A DNA stretch of 36,853 bases from Acinetobacter portensis (lineage in GTDB: Bacteria; Pseudomonadota; Gammaproteobacteria; Pseudomonadales; Moraxellaceae). This document shows positions 25,314 through 36,301 of the stretch, in pieces. A program made the translations under genes and the position numbers. Positions within the stretch are counted from its first letter, which is position 1. The number at the start of each line of letters is the position of its first letter. The stretch covers positions 1 through 36,853 of the forward strand of contig NZ_LWRV01000068.1 of NCBI RefSeq assembly GCF_009372215.1, in the 5' to 3' direction. Under the pieces are notes generated by a model that was given only the letters and a program-made list of their open reading frames with translations, ran no database searches and had not been told where the DNA came from.

Positions 25314-27356
25314 TTACTCTTCGCTAACTGCTTGAGAAGCGGCATGCGAACTTACTTGAGGGTTAATATTTGTGGGTGTTGCTGTATTCGTTGTAGATGT
25401 CTGATCTGTACTAGCCGTTGGCGTGGTTGCACGTAGATTTCCATCGCCACTTGGAAGTTCACTTGGTTTAATACCTGCCGTCATAAGACCACCACTCATT
25501 TGACCAGCAGCAGGTTTAATTGGATTCTTTTTACGAGTGAGCAACCAATAATCGAATAATGGTTTGGCAATTTGAGCGGCAGAACCACCATGACGACCAT
25601 TTTCCCATACAACAGCAATGGCAATTTGTGGTTTTTCAGCAGGGGCAAAGCCAACAAAAAGACCATGGTCAAGTTGGCGTTCAGTCAGGAGAGATTCGTT
25701 ATACTTTTTACCCTGTGCAATACTTTTTACTTGGGCTGTACCTGTTTTCCCTGCAATATCATAAAGGTGAGTGCGAATTCCACGTCCTGTACCTGAGTTT
25801 ACAACATCAACCATAGCTTCACGCATTTTCACCCAATCTTCAGGTTTACCATTGAATGGAATTACGCCATCTGTAGAGTTATGAACGGTATATGGTTTGG
25901 CTCCTTTACTTTCACGTAGAACGTGGGGCGTAATATGTGCGCCTTGGTTGGATGTAATAGCGGTTGCCATGGCAAGTTGTAATGGTGTTGCAGTAAATGC
26001 ACCTTGTCCAATACTGACTGAAATTGTTTCGCCACGTAGCCATTTCGCTTTACGTGTACGAAGTTTCCATTCTGGGCTTGGGTACAAACCTGTACTTTCA
26101 CTTGGTAAATCAATTCCTGTTTTTTCACCAAAACCAAATTGACGCATCCATGCATTCATTTTTTCAATGCCCATTCGGTAAGAAAGGACATAGAAGAAAG
26201 TATCGCAAGAGACAACTTGAGCTTTGTGTAAATCGACCACGCCATGACCTGTTTTTTTATGGTCACGGAAACGGTGACTATCGCCAGGTAAGTTGAAATA
26301 ACCATGATCTTGAATGGCTGTTTGCCAATCGATTAAACCATAGTGAATCCCGCCCAAACCAAACATTGGTTTAATGGTAGAACCCGGTGGATAAGCACCT
26401 TGTACTGCACGGTTGTAAAGGGGTTGGTCTAGATTATCTCGAAGCTCTGAATAATCTTTTGAGCTAATGCCTGTTACGAATAAATTTGGGTTGAAACTTG
26501 GGCTAGATACAAGTGCTAAAATTTCCCCTGTAGTTGGGTCTAAAGCAACAATTGCACCACGACGACCTGCAAGTTGCTCACTTGCAACCATTTGAAGACC
26601 ATAATCTAAAGAAAGATATAAATCGTTACCACGAATAGGATCTTTACGACCTAAATGACGTAATACATTACCGTGTGCATCTGCTTCAATCGATTCATTG
26701 CCCGGAACACCATGCAATAAGTCTTCGTATGATTTTTCTACACCAATTTTCCCAATTAAGTTGGTGCCTGCATAAGCATCTTTATCAATTTCTTTTAATT
26801 CTTTATCGTTAATACGACCAACATAACCAATCACATGTGCAAATAATTCGCCATGTGGATAGTAGCGCGTCATTTGAGTTTCAATGTTTACGCCTGGGAA
26901 TTTAAATTTAACTTCACTAAAACGGGCGATATCTGTTTCGTTTAAATTGAGCTTAATCACGACACGTTCAGTTTTACGTGAAACTTTAATACGACTTTTA
27001 AAACGGTCAATATCTTCTTGAGTGAGCTCTAAAATAGGGGTTAAGCGATCAATAGTGTCATCAATATCATCAATATCAGCACGGCTTAATGTTGCCGAAA
27101 ATACAGGATAATTATCTGCTAATAATGTGCCGTTACGGTCGTAAATATAGCCACGTGCAGGAGCGAGTGGTTGTAAGCGTATGCGGTTTTTGTCTGATGC
27201 TGTTGAAAACTCATCGAAACTTGAAATTTGTAAATATGCATAGCGGGCAACAAGCAGCAAAAGGAAAAAACTGACAATTCCGACAGACACTAAAACACGA
27301 TTGCGAAAGATGCGCTTTTCTTGTTGAACATTTTTTAATGGAAAGTTCTGTTTCAT
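25314..27356 (-). CDS. mrdA: Penicillin-binding protein 2 (elongasome transpeptidase)
   Basis: Inner-membrane class B PBP that cross-links peptidoglycan during cell elongation together with RodA. After a cytoplasmic N-terminus and one membrane helix (about 22-43) comes the pedestal domain (RGYIYDRNG) and the transpeptidase domain. The catalytic motifs are STIK (in YPPGSTIKPM), SCD and KTGTAQ. The C-terminal ~60 residues are Thr/Ala/Ser-rich and probably disordered. The sequence strongly recalls Acinetobacter PBP2. The frame extends to ATG 27422; ATG 27356 (680 aa, starting MKQNFPLK) matches the family better, though neither has a clear Shine-Dalgarno sequence. rodA is not adjacent; rsmD follows. 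Confidence 0.96.
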   Translation of the reverse strand: MKQNFPLKNVQQEKRIFRNRVLVSVGIVSFFLLLLVARYAYLQISSFDEFSTASDKNRIRLQPLAPARGYIYDRNGTLLADNYPVFSATLSRADIDDIDDTIDRLTPILELTQEDIDRFKSRIKVSRKTERVVIKLNLNETDIARFSEVKFKFPGVNIETQMTRYYPHGELFAHVIGYVGRINDKELKEIDKDAYAGTNLIGKIGVEKSYEDLLHGVPGNESIEADAHGNVLRHLGRKDPIRGNDLYLSLDYGLQMVASEQLAGRRGAIVALDPTTGEILALVSSPSFNPNLFVTGISSKDYSELRDNLDQPLYNRAVQGAYPPGSTIKPMFGLGGIHYGLIDWQTAIQDHGYFNLPGDSHRFRDHKKTGHGVVDLHKAQVVSCDTFFYVLSYRMGIEKMNAWMRQFGFGEKTGIDLPSESTGLYPSPEWKLRTRKAKWLRGETISVSIGQGAFTATPLQLAMATAITSNQGAHITPHVLRESKGAKPYTVHNSTDGVIPFNGKPEDWVKMREAMVDVVNSGTGRGIRTHLYDIAGKTGTAQVKSIAQGKKYNESLLTERQLDHGLFVGFAPAEKPQIAIAVVWENGRHGGSAAQIAKPLFDYWLLTRKKNPIKPAAGQMSGGLMTAGIKPSELPSGDGNLRATTPTASTDQTSTTNTATPTNINPQVSSHAASQAVSEE

Positions 27357-28106
27357 ACGCAATGTACTTAGGTCTGTTGGGTGAGGGAGTTTGATCGATA
27401 TTCTAACGCAACTCAACTTCATTTGCGAAAGATGGAGGTCTATTTAAATTAAATAATATAAAGAAGGTTTTTTGACTTATGCGACATAAAAATTAGGAGG
27501 GCGTGCCTATAAGATTTTCAATAATTCTGCTACATTCAACTGCATAAGGATTTTGTTGAATGTCATGACGGGGAAATCTCTGAGAACAATTTCAATAATA
27601 AGTTTTGAATAGCTGTTTTTGATACAAAAAAAGAAACCTAGAGTTTCATTATTTTTTTGATCGAAGTCCAAAATTGAAAGATTCTCAAGCCAGTTTAAAA
27701 TCAGCTTTAAGTGTCTTATTTCTTGTTAAATATGTAAGCTAAATATATAAATATTGTCGTTTTTGCATAAATAACAAATAAAAGAAAATAGATGCTGAAT
27801 TAGTGAGCGATATCTATTGAGCTGAGTATCGAAAAAACAGTTATGATATCTGTACTTATACAAATTATATCAGATTAAAAATAAGCGTAATTTGTTGAGG
27901 GAGACTGAATAAATTACTTTTATTAATCGCGTATTTTGTGTGAAATATCACAGAATCTAGTTCATTTGGTTAGCATAAAGGTGCAGTTGAAGGTTTTGGC
28001 TCTGAAATACAATTTTCCTATACTGTTGTAGTCTGTGAATAGACAAAATAGGGTGTTTATTGAAGTTTTAAAATCTTGCAAATAGAAAGATATATGGAAT
28101 TTATGC
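27357..28106. other. Long intergenic region, mrdA / DUF445 gene
   Basis: AT-rich spacer of about 700 bp between divergent genes, with no ORF that has both a start signal and coding character. It holds the DUF445 promoter (listed) and presumably the mrdA promoter. A 5-bp hairpin at 27633-27647 is followed by seven U on the - strand and a T-rich stretch on the + strand, with no gene in front of it, so an unrecognised small RNA is possible. Nothing else was recognised. Confidence 0.5.
27996..28024 (+). promoter_or_regulatory. Promoter candidate for the DUF445 gene
   Basis: TTGGCT (27996-28001), a 17-nt spacer and TATACT (28019-28024). Predicted transcription start about 75 nt before the start codon. 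Confidence 0.5.
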
Positions 28107-29423
28107 ATGCTTGAGTACATCAATCAGTTGTGGCAAACATTTTTGCAACGTCCAGATTTCTGGGCGGTGTTAAGTATTATTCCTGTCACTGCATTTGTAA
28201 CTTGGGCGCATGTTTGGATGGCACTAAAAATGGTGTTTTTTCCTATCCATTTCTGGGGGTTTCATCTCGGATCACTTCCTATTGGCTGGCAAGGCATTGT
28301 GCCTCGAAAAGCGGGCAGAATTTCAGGTATTATCACAGACAATACATTGTCTAAATTAGGGTCATTGCAGGAGTTTTTAGATGCAATGGACCCGAAAGAT
28401 ATGGCGCATATTATTGGTCAGCAAGTTGGGACAGAACTTGAATATCTTATTGATGAAGTGATGATGGACCGAAATGCGGTGCTTTGGGAAAATATGCCTT
28501 ATGCTATAAAACGTCGTATTTATGCACAAGCCAATAAACAGTTGCCTGCTGTTTTAGAAAATTTAGTCGTTGATTTGACTGTAAATGTAGAATCTCTAGT
28601 CGATATGCGTGAAATGGTGGTCAGCCAAATGGAAAATGATCGCCACTTAATGGTTCGAATGTTCCTTAAAGTTGGGCAAAAAGAGATTAATTTTATTTGG
28701 CATATCAGCGCATTAATTGGTATTGTCTTTGGTGTTTTTCAAATGATTGTCTGGTTTGTGATACCATGGCATTGGACGGTTCCATTTTGGGCATCTGTTT
28801 GGGGTTTTTTAACGAATTGGATTGCAATTTGGATGGTATTTAATCCACTTGAACCACATTATGTTCGTTATTTACAGTTTTTTGAAAGAACAAAAGATCA
28901 TAAATTTCCTTGGATTAAGCCAATTGTTCCACGTATAGGAACATATAATGTCCAAGGTGCTTTTATGAAGCGTCAAGATGAAGTCTCAGATGTATTTGCA
29001 AAAGTCGTAACAGAGGATTTAATTACCTTAAAATCGATTATGTCGGAAATGATGTATGGCAGTAAAAAAGAGAAAACTCGCCGTATTGTAAAACGACATA
29101 TTAATGAGATTATGGAAACACCTTTGGTTCGTACATCTTTACAGCTCTCTTTAGGGCCAAAAGAATATGCAAAACTCAAGACAGACTTGATCGATCGCTC
29201 GATTGAAATTACGATGGTTCCTGTAAGCGACCCAGCGTTCAATGCGAGCCGTGCACAAAAGATCTTTCAAATGTTCCGAGAGCGTATTCGCGAGTTGACC
29301 CCGAAAGAGTTTCAGAATCTGTTACGTCCTGCATTTCAGGAAGACGAATGGATTTTGATTTTATTGGGTGGTGTAACCGGATTTGTTGCTGGTTTAATAC
29401 ATTTGTTTGTGGCTTTTTTATAA
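28107..29423 (+). CDS. DUF445 family membrane protein
   Basis: A 438-aa protein of unknown function. Hydrophobic segments lie near residues 20-48, two in the middle (about 200-247) and one at the C-terminus (415-438), with a large helical cytoplasmic or periplasmic part between. Family-like stretches are GWQGIVPRKAGRIS (60-73), NWIAIWMVFNPLEP (about 238-251), GAFMKRQDEVS (about 286-296) and the terminal EFQNLLRPAFQEDEWILILLGG. The ATG has TGGAA 7 nt upstream. It is followed by adk in the same direction after 82 bp without a clear terminator, so read-through into adk is possible. Confidence 0.85.
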   Translation: MLEYINQLWQTFLQRPDFWAVLSIIPVTAFVTWAHVWMALKMVFFPIHFWGFHLGSLPIGWQGIVPRKAGRISGIITDNTLSKLGSLQEFLDAMDPKDMAHIIGQQVGTELEYLIDEVMMDRNAVLWENMPYAIKRRIYAQANKQLPAVLENLVVDLTVNVESLVDMREMVVSQMENDRHLMVRMFLKVGQKEINFIWHISALIGIVFGVFQMIVWFVIPWHWTVPFWASVWGFLTNWIAIWMVFNPLEPHYVRYLQFFERTKDHKFPWIKPIVPRIGTYNVQGAFMKRQDEVSDVFAKVVTEDLITLKSIMSEMMYGSKKEKTRRIVKRHINEIMETPLVRTSLQLSLGPKEYAKLKTDLIDRSIEITMVPVSDPAFNASRAQKIFQMFRERIRELTPKEFQNLLRPAFQEDEWILILLGGVTGFVAGLIHLFVAFL

Positions 29424-29493
29424 TTCGATGCTGATCCAAATGACGAATCTTGGAGTTCGCCATAAACGACGCGTCATGTACATTGTTAAATGA

Positions 29494-30165
<672 letters not shown>

Positions 30166-30198
30166 TTTAGATTTTAAATCTGTAATTATTTTGACAAG

Positions 30199-30232
30199 AA
30201 AAGAGTCCTAAGTCATATTGGGGCTCTTTTTT
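30199..30232 (+). terminator. Terminator after adk
   Basis: Ten-bp stem with one G-U pair (arms 30199-30208 and 30221-30230), 12-nt loop, T-rich end. Confidence 0.82.
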
Positions 30233-30259
30233 ATTGCTTTGATTTTTGAGGGTTAGATT

Positions 30260-30451
30260 TTGCTAAAAGTGGGTTTAATTGTTTTGGTACTTCTTTGTTT
30301 TGCAATGCTGATTGGCTTGTTATATGTGAGCTTCAAAATGTTACGCGAAACTCAAAAGAAAGAATCTTTGGAAAAGAAAGATCAGCGCCCGCAATATCAG
30401 CTTCATCCAAAATTAAAAGCAGAATTAGACGCTAGAAAAAAGAATAAATAG
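30260..30451 (+). CDS. Small single-span membrane protein of unknown function
   Basis: A 63-aa protein with one N-terminal transmembrane helix (about residues 5-26) and a strongly basic, Lys/Glu-rich cytoplasmic tail ending in KKNK. The start is TTG at 30260, supported by GAGGG about 8 nt upstream. No family was recognised. It sits after the adk terminator and before the hairpin shared with nth, so it may have its own weak promoter or depend on read-through. Confidence 0.65.
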   Translation: MLKVGLIVLVLLCFAMLIGLLYVSFKMLRETQKKESLEKKDQRPQYQLHPKLKAELDARKKNK

Positions 30452-30455
30452 TTAT

Positions 30456-30488
30456 AAAAATATAGATGCATTATGCATCTATATTTTT
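30456..30488. terminator. Bidirectional terminator whose loop is the nth stop codon
   Basis: Perfect 15-bp inverted repeat (arms 30456-30470 and 30474-30488) with a 3-nt spacer at 30471-30473 that is the TAA of nth on the - strand. Both sides end in A5/T5, so it can serve the small + strand gene and nth. Confidence 0.85.
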
Positions 30489-31160
30489 CAGTTTAATGGC
30501 TCTTTCAGCACCAAATTCAAAGCGATCTGGCCAATTACACACATCTGAAACAATGCATTCATTACATTTGGGTTTACGTGCGATACAACAATAACGACCA
30601 TGTAAAATCAGCCAATGATGTGAGTCGATAATAAATTCTTTGGGAATGACTTTAACTAGTCGATGCTCTACTTCTAATACATTTTTCCCAACAGCCAAGC
30701 CTGTTCTATTGCCCAAACGGAAAATATGCGTGTCGACTGCCATGGTAGGTTGTCCGAATGCCGTATTAAGCACCACATTCGCTGTTTTACGACCCACACC
30801 CGGCAATGCTTCTAAGTCTGCACGGTTATTGGGTACAACGCTGTTATGCTTCTCTATAAGCATTTTACAGGCTTTAATCACATTCTCTGCTTTGGAATTA
30901 TATAGACCAATGGTTTTGATATATGTCTTTAATCCATCGACACCTAAGGCGTAAATTGCTTCAGGTGTATTTGCAATAGGAAAAAGTTTGTCTGTTGCTT
31001 TATTCACGCTAACATCTGTCGCTTGCGCAGATAAAGTCACAGCAACCAGAAGTTCAAATGGATTTGAATAATTGAGTTCTGTTTCAGGATGGGGGCGTTG
31101 TTCACGTAACCGTTCAAAAAACGTTTGAATTTGCTTTTTGGTCATATTTTTAACGGTCAT
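30471..31160 (-). CDS. nth: Endonuclease III
   Basis: Base-excision-repair DNA glycosylase/AP lyase for oxidised pyrimidines. The 229-aa protein has the helix-hairpin-helix LPGVGRKTANVVLN with the catalytic Lys, the catalytic Asp in VDTHIFRLGNR, and a C-terminal 4Fe-4S cluster with spacing C-x6-C-x2-C-x5-C (from CIARKPKC to DVC). The first ATG (31160) is chosen because AGGAG lies 10 nt upstream inside the end of rsxB. The Met at residue 6 aligns with the E. coli start but has no Shine-Dalgarno sequence. The gap to rsxB is 4 bp, so the pair is translationally linked. Confidence 0.96.
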   Translation of the reverse strand: MTVKNMTKKQIQTFFERLREQRPHPETELNYSNPFELLVAVTLSAQATDVSVNKATDKLFPIANTPEAIYALGVDGLKTYIKTIGLYNSKAENVIKACKMLIEKHNSVVPNNRADLEALPGVGRKTANVVLNTAFGQPTMAVDTHIFRLGNRTGLAVGKNVLEVEHRLVKVIPKEFIIDSHHWLILHGRYCCIARKPKCNECIVSDVCNWPDRFEFGAERAIKLKNIDA

Positions 31161-31164
31161 ATGT

Positions 31165-31956
31165 TTAAGCTCCTAAAGCTGAAAGTTGTTGTAGCAACAT
31201 ATCTAATTGTGCACGTTTTTTTTCATCATCACGAACGCTTAACTGTTTTTCTAACTTTTTGATTTGTGTTCTAATTTTTGCAAGTTCAATCGTGGTTTTA
31301 GCATCTTGCTGAACAATGCCTGCTTTGGCTTTTTCTATTATTTTTATTTCAGGAATATTTGAAAATTGTGCAGAAAATTGTGCAAATAACTCAGTGTCAA
31401 TTTCGGCACGAACGACAGGTCCTTTGCGGTGAATGCGACGTTTTTCTTCACGTTGAATATGTGAATAGTAGCGTTGTCTTAAATCGTTTTGTTCAGCAAT
31501 TTGGAGGGTTTCGGTTGGTACTTCTTTTAAGTCTTCAACTAAATCGATGCAATCGACAGGGCAGGGTGGAATACATAATTCACAGCCTGTGCAAAGGTCG
31601 GTCAAAATACTATGCATGAGTTTTCCTGAACCAATAATGGCATCTACAGGGCAGGCACTAATACATTTTGTACAACCAATACATTCATCTTCACGAATAA
31701 CAGCTTTCATACGTTGTGGGCGACCATCGCTTTGAATAGGCCAAACACTTTCTTCAGCTTTTAGTTTTGGACGCGCAAGTAATGTAGCCAAAGCATCGGC
31801 AACAGGTTGTCCGCCAGGAACACATTTGTTTGCATCTTCGCCATTTACGATAGATTTTGCATAAGGTAAACACCCATCTCGATGACCACATAAACCACAT
31901 TGGGTTTGTGGAAGTAAGGCATCAATATTTTGGATGAGTGCGATTTGCGAATTCAT
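31165..31956 (-). CDS. rsxB: RnfB/RsxB-like ferredoxin subunit, without membrane anchor
   Basis: Iron-sulfur protein resembling RnfB/RsxB of the Rnf electron-transport complex. It has an N-terminal Fe-S (DUF-type) domain with Cys20, 23, 29 and 45 (QCGLCG to KCVPGG), then two 4Fe-4S ferredoxin motifs at Cys92/95/98/102 and Cys122/125/128/132. Unlike standard RnfB it lacks the N-terminal membrane helix and carries about 115 extra C-terminal residues, largely helical and charged. The other rsx genes are not in this window, although in E. coli nth closes the rsx operon. It may donate electrons to a soluble partner or help load the nth cluster (speculation). Confidence 0.88.
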   Translation of the reverse strand: MNSQIALIQNIDALLPQTQCGLCGHRDGCLPYAKSIVNGEDANKCVPGGQPVADALATLLARPKLKAEESVWPIQSDGRPQRMKAVIREDECIGCTKCISACPVDAIIGSGKLMHSILTDLCTGCELCIPPCPVDCIDLVEDLKEVPTETLQIAEQNDLRQRYYSHIQREEKRRIHRKGPVVRAEIDTELFAQFSAQFSNIPEIKIIEKAKAGIVQQDAKTTIELAKIRTQIKKLEKQLSVRDDEKKRAQLDMLLQQLSALGA

Positions 31957-33631
<1,675 letters not shown>

Positions 33632-33650
33632 GCTTTAGGCTAGAATCATA

Positions 33651-33681
33651 AAAAAACCGATGCAACTGCATCGGTTTTTTT
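33651..33681. terminator. Terminator after gdhA
   Basis: Perfect 8-bp stem CCGATGCA / TGCATCGG (arms 33657-33664 and 33667-33674), flanked by A6 and T7 runs. It can serve the convergent lipoprotein gene as well. Confidence 0.9.
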
Positions 33682-33771
33682 ATTTTAAGACTTCTTTAAA
33701 ATTTTCAATTTTTTCAATTGGGGAAGAAAAAAACAATCATAAATAAAAGAAGTCACATTTAAGATACTAAA

Positions 33772-34548
33772 TTAAAGAGAACCTTTTACCGCTTCACGTT
33801 CAACAGCCATATCGAAGATATATGCATATTTAGATTGATCGGCAGCAGGTTTTTTAATTTCGTAACGTTTTACACGAATGATTTGACGCTCATTTGGTGT
33901 ATGTTCGAAACCTTCAATTTGGTCATAAAAGTTTGACCAATTTGCATCCACTTGAGTTTTGATACCTTGTTCGTTGTATTTAATTTCGCGAACTTGCAAA
34001 CAAGTTTGTGGAGCTACACCTTGGCATTGAACAGTCTTAGGGCTTACTTCTAAGAAAATTGTTTCAGCTTGAGTTTGATATTTTACTTCTGGTGTCATTT
34101 TCCCAGTGAAAACAATTTTTTCACCGTTTGGTGCAACAATGGTTAATGTAGGGTTTTGAACATCATTCAAGTTTAAAACGAAAGGTGCTTTACGTTCGCT
34201 AAATAAACTGCCAGCAAAACGTTCTTGCTTCATTGCATCTTCACCACATCCCATCATTGTAGATGCGATATTACCCGTGGTAATTGTGTTGTTTTCAACT
34301 TTCCAAGACGTTGCAAGTGTATTACAGCTTGTTGAAACACTTAAACGAGCTTTATCATCAAATGTCAGAACAATTGGATTTTGTGCATTTTCAGTTTTGG
34401 CACTCCATGTATATGAAGTTAATGTTTTATCTGCATTTTGTTGTTGTAATACGGACACAGCTAAATCTCCAACTTTTTGAATATCGCTAGATTGACATGC
34501 AGCAAGTGCTAAAGGAAAGAGAGCAATAGCAAGATATTTTAATTTCAT
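33772..34548 (-). CDS. META and DUF4377 domain lipoprotein
   Basis: A 258-aa lipoprotein precursor. The signal peptide ends in the lipobox LAAC (Cys18), and Gln-Ser-Ser after the cysteine suggests outer-membrane sorting. Residues about 43-150 form a META domain (HslJ-like: YTWSAKTE, STSCNTLATSWKV, TMMGCGEDAMKQE). Residues about 160-250 form a DUF4377 domain (FLEVSPKTVQCQG, CLQVREIKYNEQG, FEHTPNERQIIRVKRYEI). META proteins are linked to heat shock and novobiocin resistance in E. coli (HslJ), but no activity is known for this fusion. It is monocistronic. Confidence 0.9.
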   Translation of the reverse strand: MKLKYLAIALFPLALAACQSSDIQKVGDLAVSVLQQQNADKTLTSYTWSAKTENAQNPIVLTFDDKARLSVSTSCNTLATSWKVENNTITTGNIASTMMGCGEDAMKQERFAGSLFSERKAPFVLNLNDVQNPTLTIVAPNGEKIVFTGKMTPEVKYQTQAETIFLEVSPKTVQCQGVAPQTCLQVREIKYNEQGIKTQVDANWSNFYDQIEGFEHTPNERQIIRVKRYEIKKPAADQSKYAYIFDMAVEREAVKGSL

Positions 34549-34607
34549 TTTCGGTCTATTCTTTATTGAAAAGTTAATACTTAAAGAATAACGGAAAGAA
34601 GCGAAAA

Positions 34608-34655
34608 TAAAATGGATACACTTCTATCTTTTCAGTAGAGAAATGTATCCATTAT
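34608..34655 (-). terminator. Inverted repeat after ygiD, likely terminator
   Basis: Perfect 10-bp inverted repeat (arms 34611-34620 and 34644-34653) with a 23-nt spacer that can fold further. On the - strand it is followed by TTATTTTC, 42 bp past the ygiD stop. The long loop makes it less certain than the others. Confidence 0.55.
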
Positions 34656-34694
34656 TTAATATATTGTTATTTTATTTTTCGATATAAGGTGGTT

Positions 34695-35471
34695 TTAGTC
34701 GAAACGATAAATATCCATACCCAATGAACCCATAGAAAAACTGCTATGAACAATACTAAAACGACGACCTGTACCCATCGCAAAAAATATTGGCGCAAAG
34801 TGTTCGATCGTTGGGTGATTACGACTTACATGAGGAATAGTTTTCCAATCTAAAACGGCATCAAAATCGTTATGATTTAATTTGCTAACCACATAATTAC
34901 GGAATGTTGACGCCCATTCAGGCACAGATTGAGCATCACCATTCCAAGATAGTTCACGTAAATTATGCGTGATACTTCCCGAGCCAATCATTAAAATTTG
35001 CTTTTCACGCAGTGGTGCAAGGGTTTGTCCAATTTTATAAATATCCTCAGCCGACATATTCATTGGTAATGAAATTTCAACCACAGGAATATCTGCGTTA
35101 GGATACATATGAAGCAGTGGCATCCATACACCATGGTCACGTGGGCGCGTACTATTTGCATGTGCAGATAAACCTGCTTGTGCAAGTAAATGCAAAATTT
35201 CTTCGGCTAACTCAGGTTGACCCGGGGCAGGGTAACGAATTTCATAAAGTTCAGGTGGAAAGCCACGGAAGTCATGCCAAGTTTCAGGACGTACCGCTGA
35301 ACTTACTTCTAGAGCGTTACTTTCCCAATGTGCAGACATGATAATAATGGCTTCAGGTTTTGGAAGGTTGAAGCTTAAACGCTCTAATGCAGGGCCAACT
35401 TGTTCAGGATTAACTGCAAGCATGGGTGAACCATGCGATATAAACAATCCTGGTAAAGTTTGTAAGTTCAT
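34695..35471 (-). CDS. ygiD: DODA-type extradiol dioxygenase (YgiD family)
   Basis: Zinc- or iron-dependent LigB-superfamily enzyme. E. coli YgiD and plant DODA open the catechol ring of L-DOPA at the 4,5 position. The 258-aa protein has the metal and active-site histidines His13 (ISHGSP), His48 (SAHWE), His113 (RDHGVWMPL) and the HPTIEH pair at 219 and 224. A GSGSITHNLRE motif is at about 163-173. The physiological substrate in bacteria is uncertain. It is a single-gene unit; rlmH upstream is 104 bp away on the same strand. Confidence 0.92.
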   Translation of the reverse strand: MNLQTLPGLFISHGSPMLAVNPEQVGPALERLSFNLPKPEAIIIMSAHWESNALEVSSAVRPETWHDFRGFPPELYEIRYPAPGQPELAEEILHLLAQAGLSAHANSTRPRDHGVWMPLLHMYPNADIPVVEISLPMNMSAEDIYKIGQTLAPLREKQILMIGSGSITHNLRELSWNGDAQSVPEWASTFRNYVVSKLNHNDFDAVLDWKTIPHVSRNHPTIEHFAPIFFAMGTGRRFSIVHSSFSMGSLGMDIYRFD

Positions 35472-35575
35472 GACTTTATGCCTAAATAAATAATCTATGG
35501 GTATTATCTAAGATAATAAAAATAAGATAACTCCAAAATAATCAACAAATCGTTCTAAAAGTGGAACAAAGTCGA

Positions 35576-36058
35576 TTAGCCTGCACGGTGGTATGGATGG
35601 TTGTTGTTAATACTCATCGCTCGATACAACTGTTCAATGAGCATGACACGTACCATTGGGTGTGGAAGCGTTAATTTAGATAATGACCAGTGCCATGCAG
35701 CGGCTTTACGTACAGCTTCAGAGTGACCGTCAGGCCCACCAATTGCAAGTACAATGTCATTGCCTTCTAGCATCCAACTTTTCATGGTTTCTGCAAGTTT
35801 TTCGGTGCTAAATTCACGTCCGCCTACTTCTAAGGCAATAAGCACTTCGTTTTGTTTCATAGCATTGAGAATGCTATCACCTTCGATATTTCGGTATTTT
35901 AAAATGTCTGCTTCGGAATCATTTTTGCCACGCTTTGCCATTGGCAATTCTATAATTTGAGTTTGCACAAAGGGTTGGATGCGTTTGAAGTAGTCTTCAA
36001 AACCTGTAAGTACCCAAGCAGGCATTTTTTGACCGATGGTGAGAATGCGAATTTTCAT
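35576..36058 (-). CDS. rlmH: 23S rRNA pseudouridine-1915 N3-methyltransferase RlmH
   Basis: SPOUT-class methyltransferase that modifies pseudouridine 1915 in helix 69 of 23S rRNA on assembled 70S ribosomes. From ATG 36058 it is 160 aa (E. coli enzyme 155 aa). The frame can be extended to a TTG at 36067, which is unlikely. Features are KIRILTIGQKMPAW at the start, the SAM-binding knot FAIGG-like stretch VLAIGGPDGHSEAV, LTLPHPMVRVMLIEQLYRA, and the conserved C-terminal NNNHPYHRAG. No strong Shine-Dalgarno sequence. Its usual neighbour rsfS is not in the window. Confidence 0.97.
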   Translation of the reverse strand: MKIRILTIGQKMPAWVLTGFEDYFKRIQPFVQTQIIELPMAKRGKNDSEADILKYRNIEGDSILNAMKQNEVLIALEVGGREFSTEKLAETMKSWMLEGNDIVLAIGGPDGHSEAVRKAAAWHWSLSKLTLPHPMVRVMLIEQLYRAMSINNNHPYHRAG

Positions 36059-36241
36059 AAGAAGCAAATATTTAAAACAGGATTGAATTATACCTTGAAA
36101 TGGGAGAGGGGGAGATTGTTATTTGGGCGTTAAGCTGGGATTGGGGAATAAAAATAACGGATAAAATGATGAGATTTCATTGGACTTTATAGTTTATATA
36201 AAGCCCAGTGAGCAGGTAATAATATTTGTAGAAATATAAAT

Positions 36242-36290
36242 TTAGGGGCTGTAGTAGATTATCACAAAGTTAATCTACTACAGCCCCTAA
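36242..36290. repeat. Perfect 20-bp inverted repeat
   Basis: Arms 36242-36261 and 36271-36290 with a 9-nt spacer, every position paired. The inner 43 bp run from GGGGCTG to CAGCCCC and are bordered by TA on each side (TTA...TAA). It lies 12 bp past the stop of the orphan secreted gene. It may be a strong terminator of that gene or a tiny element made of two transposon ends with a TA duplication. No long U run follows on the - strand. Confidence 0.75.
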
Positions 36291-36301
36291 CAATTTTATT
36301 A

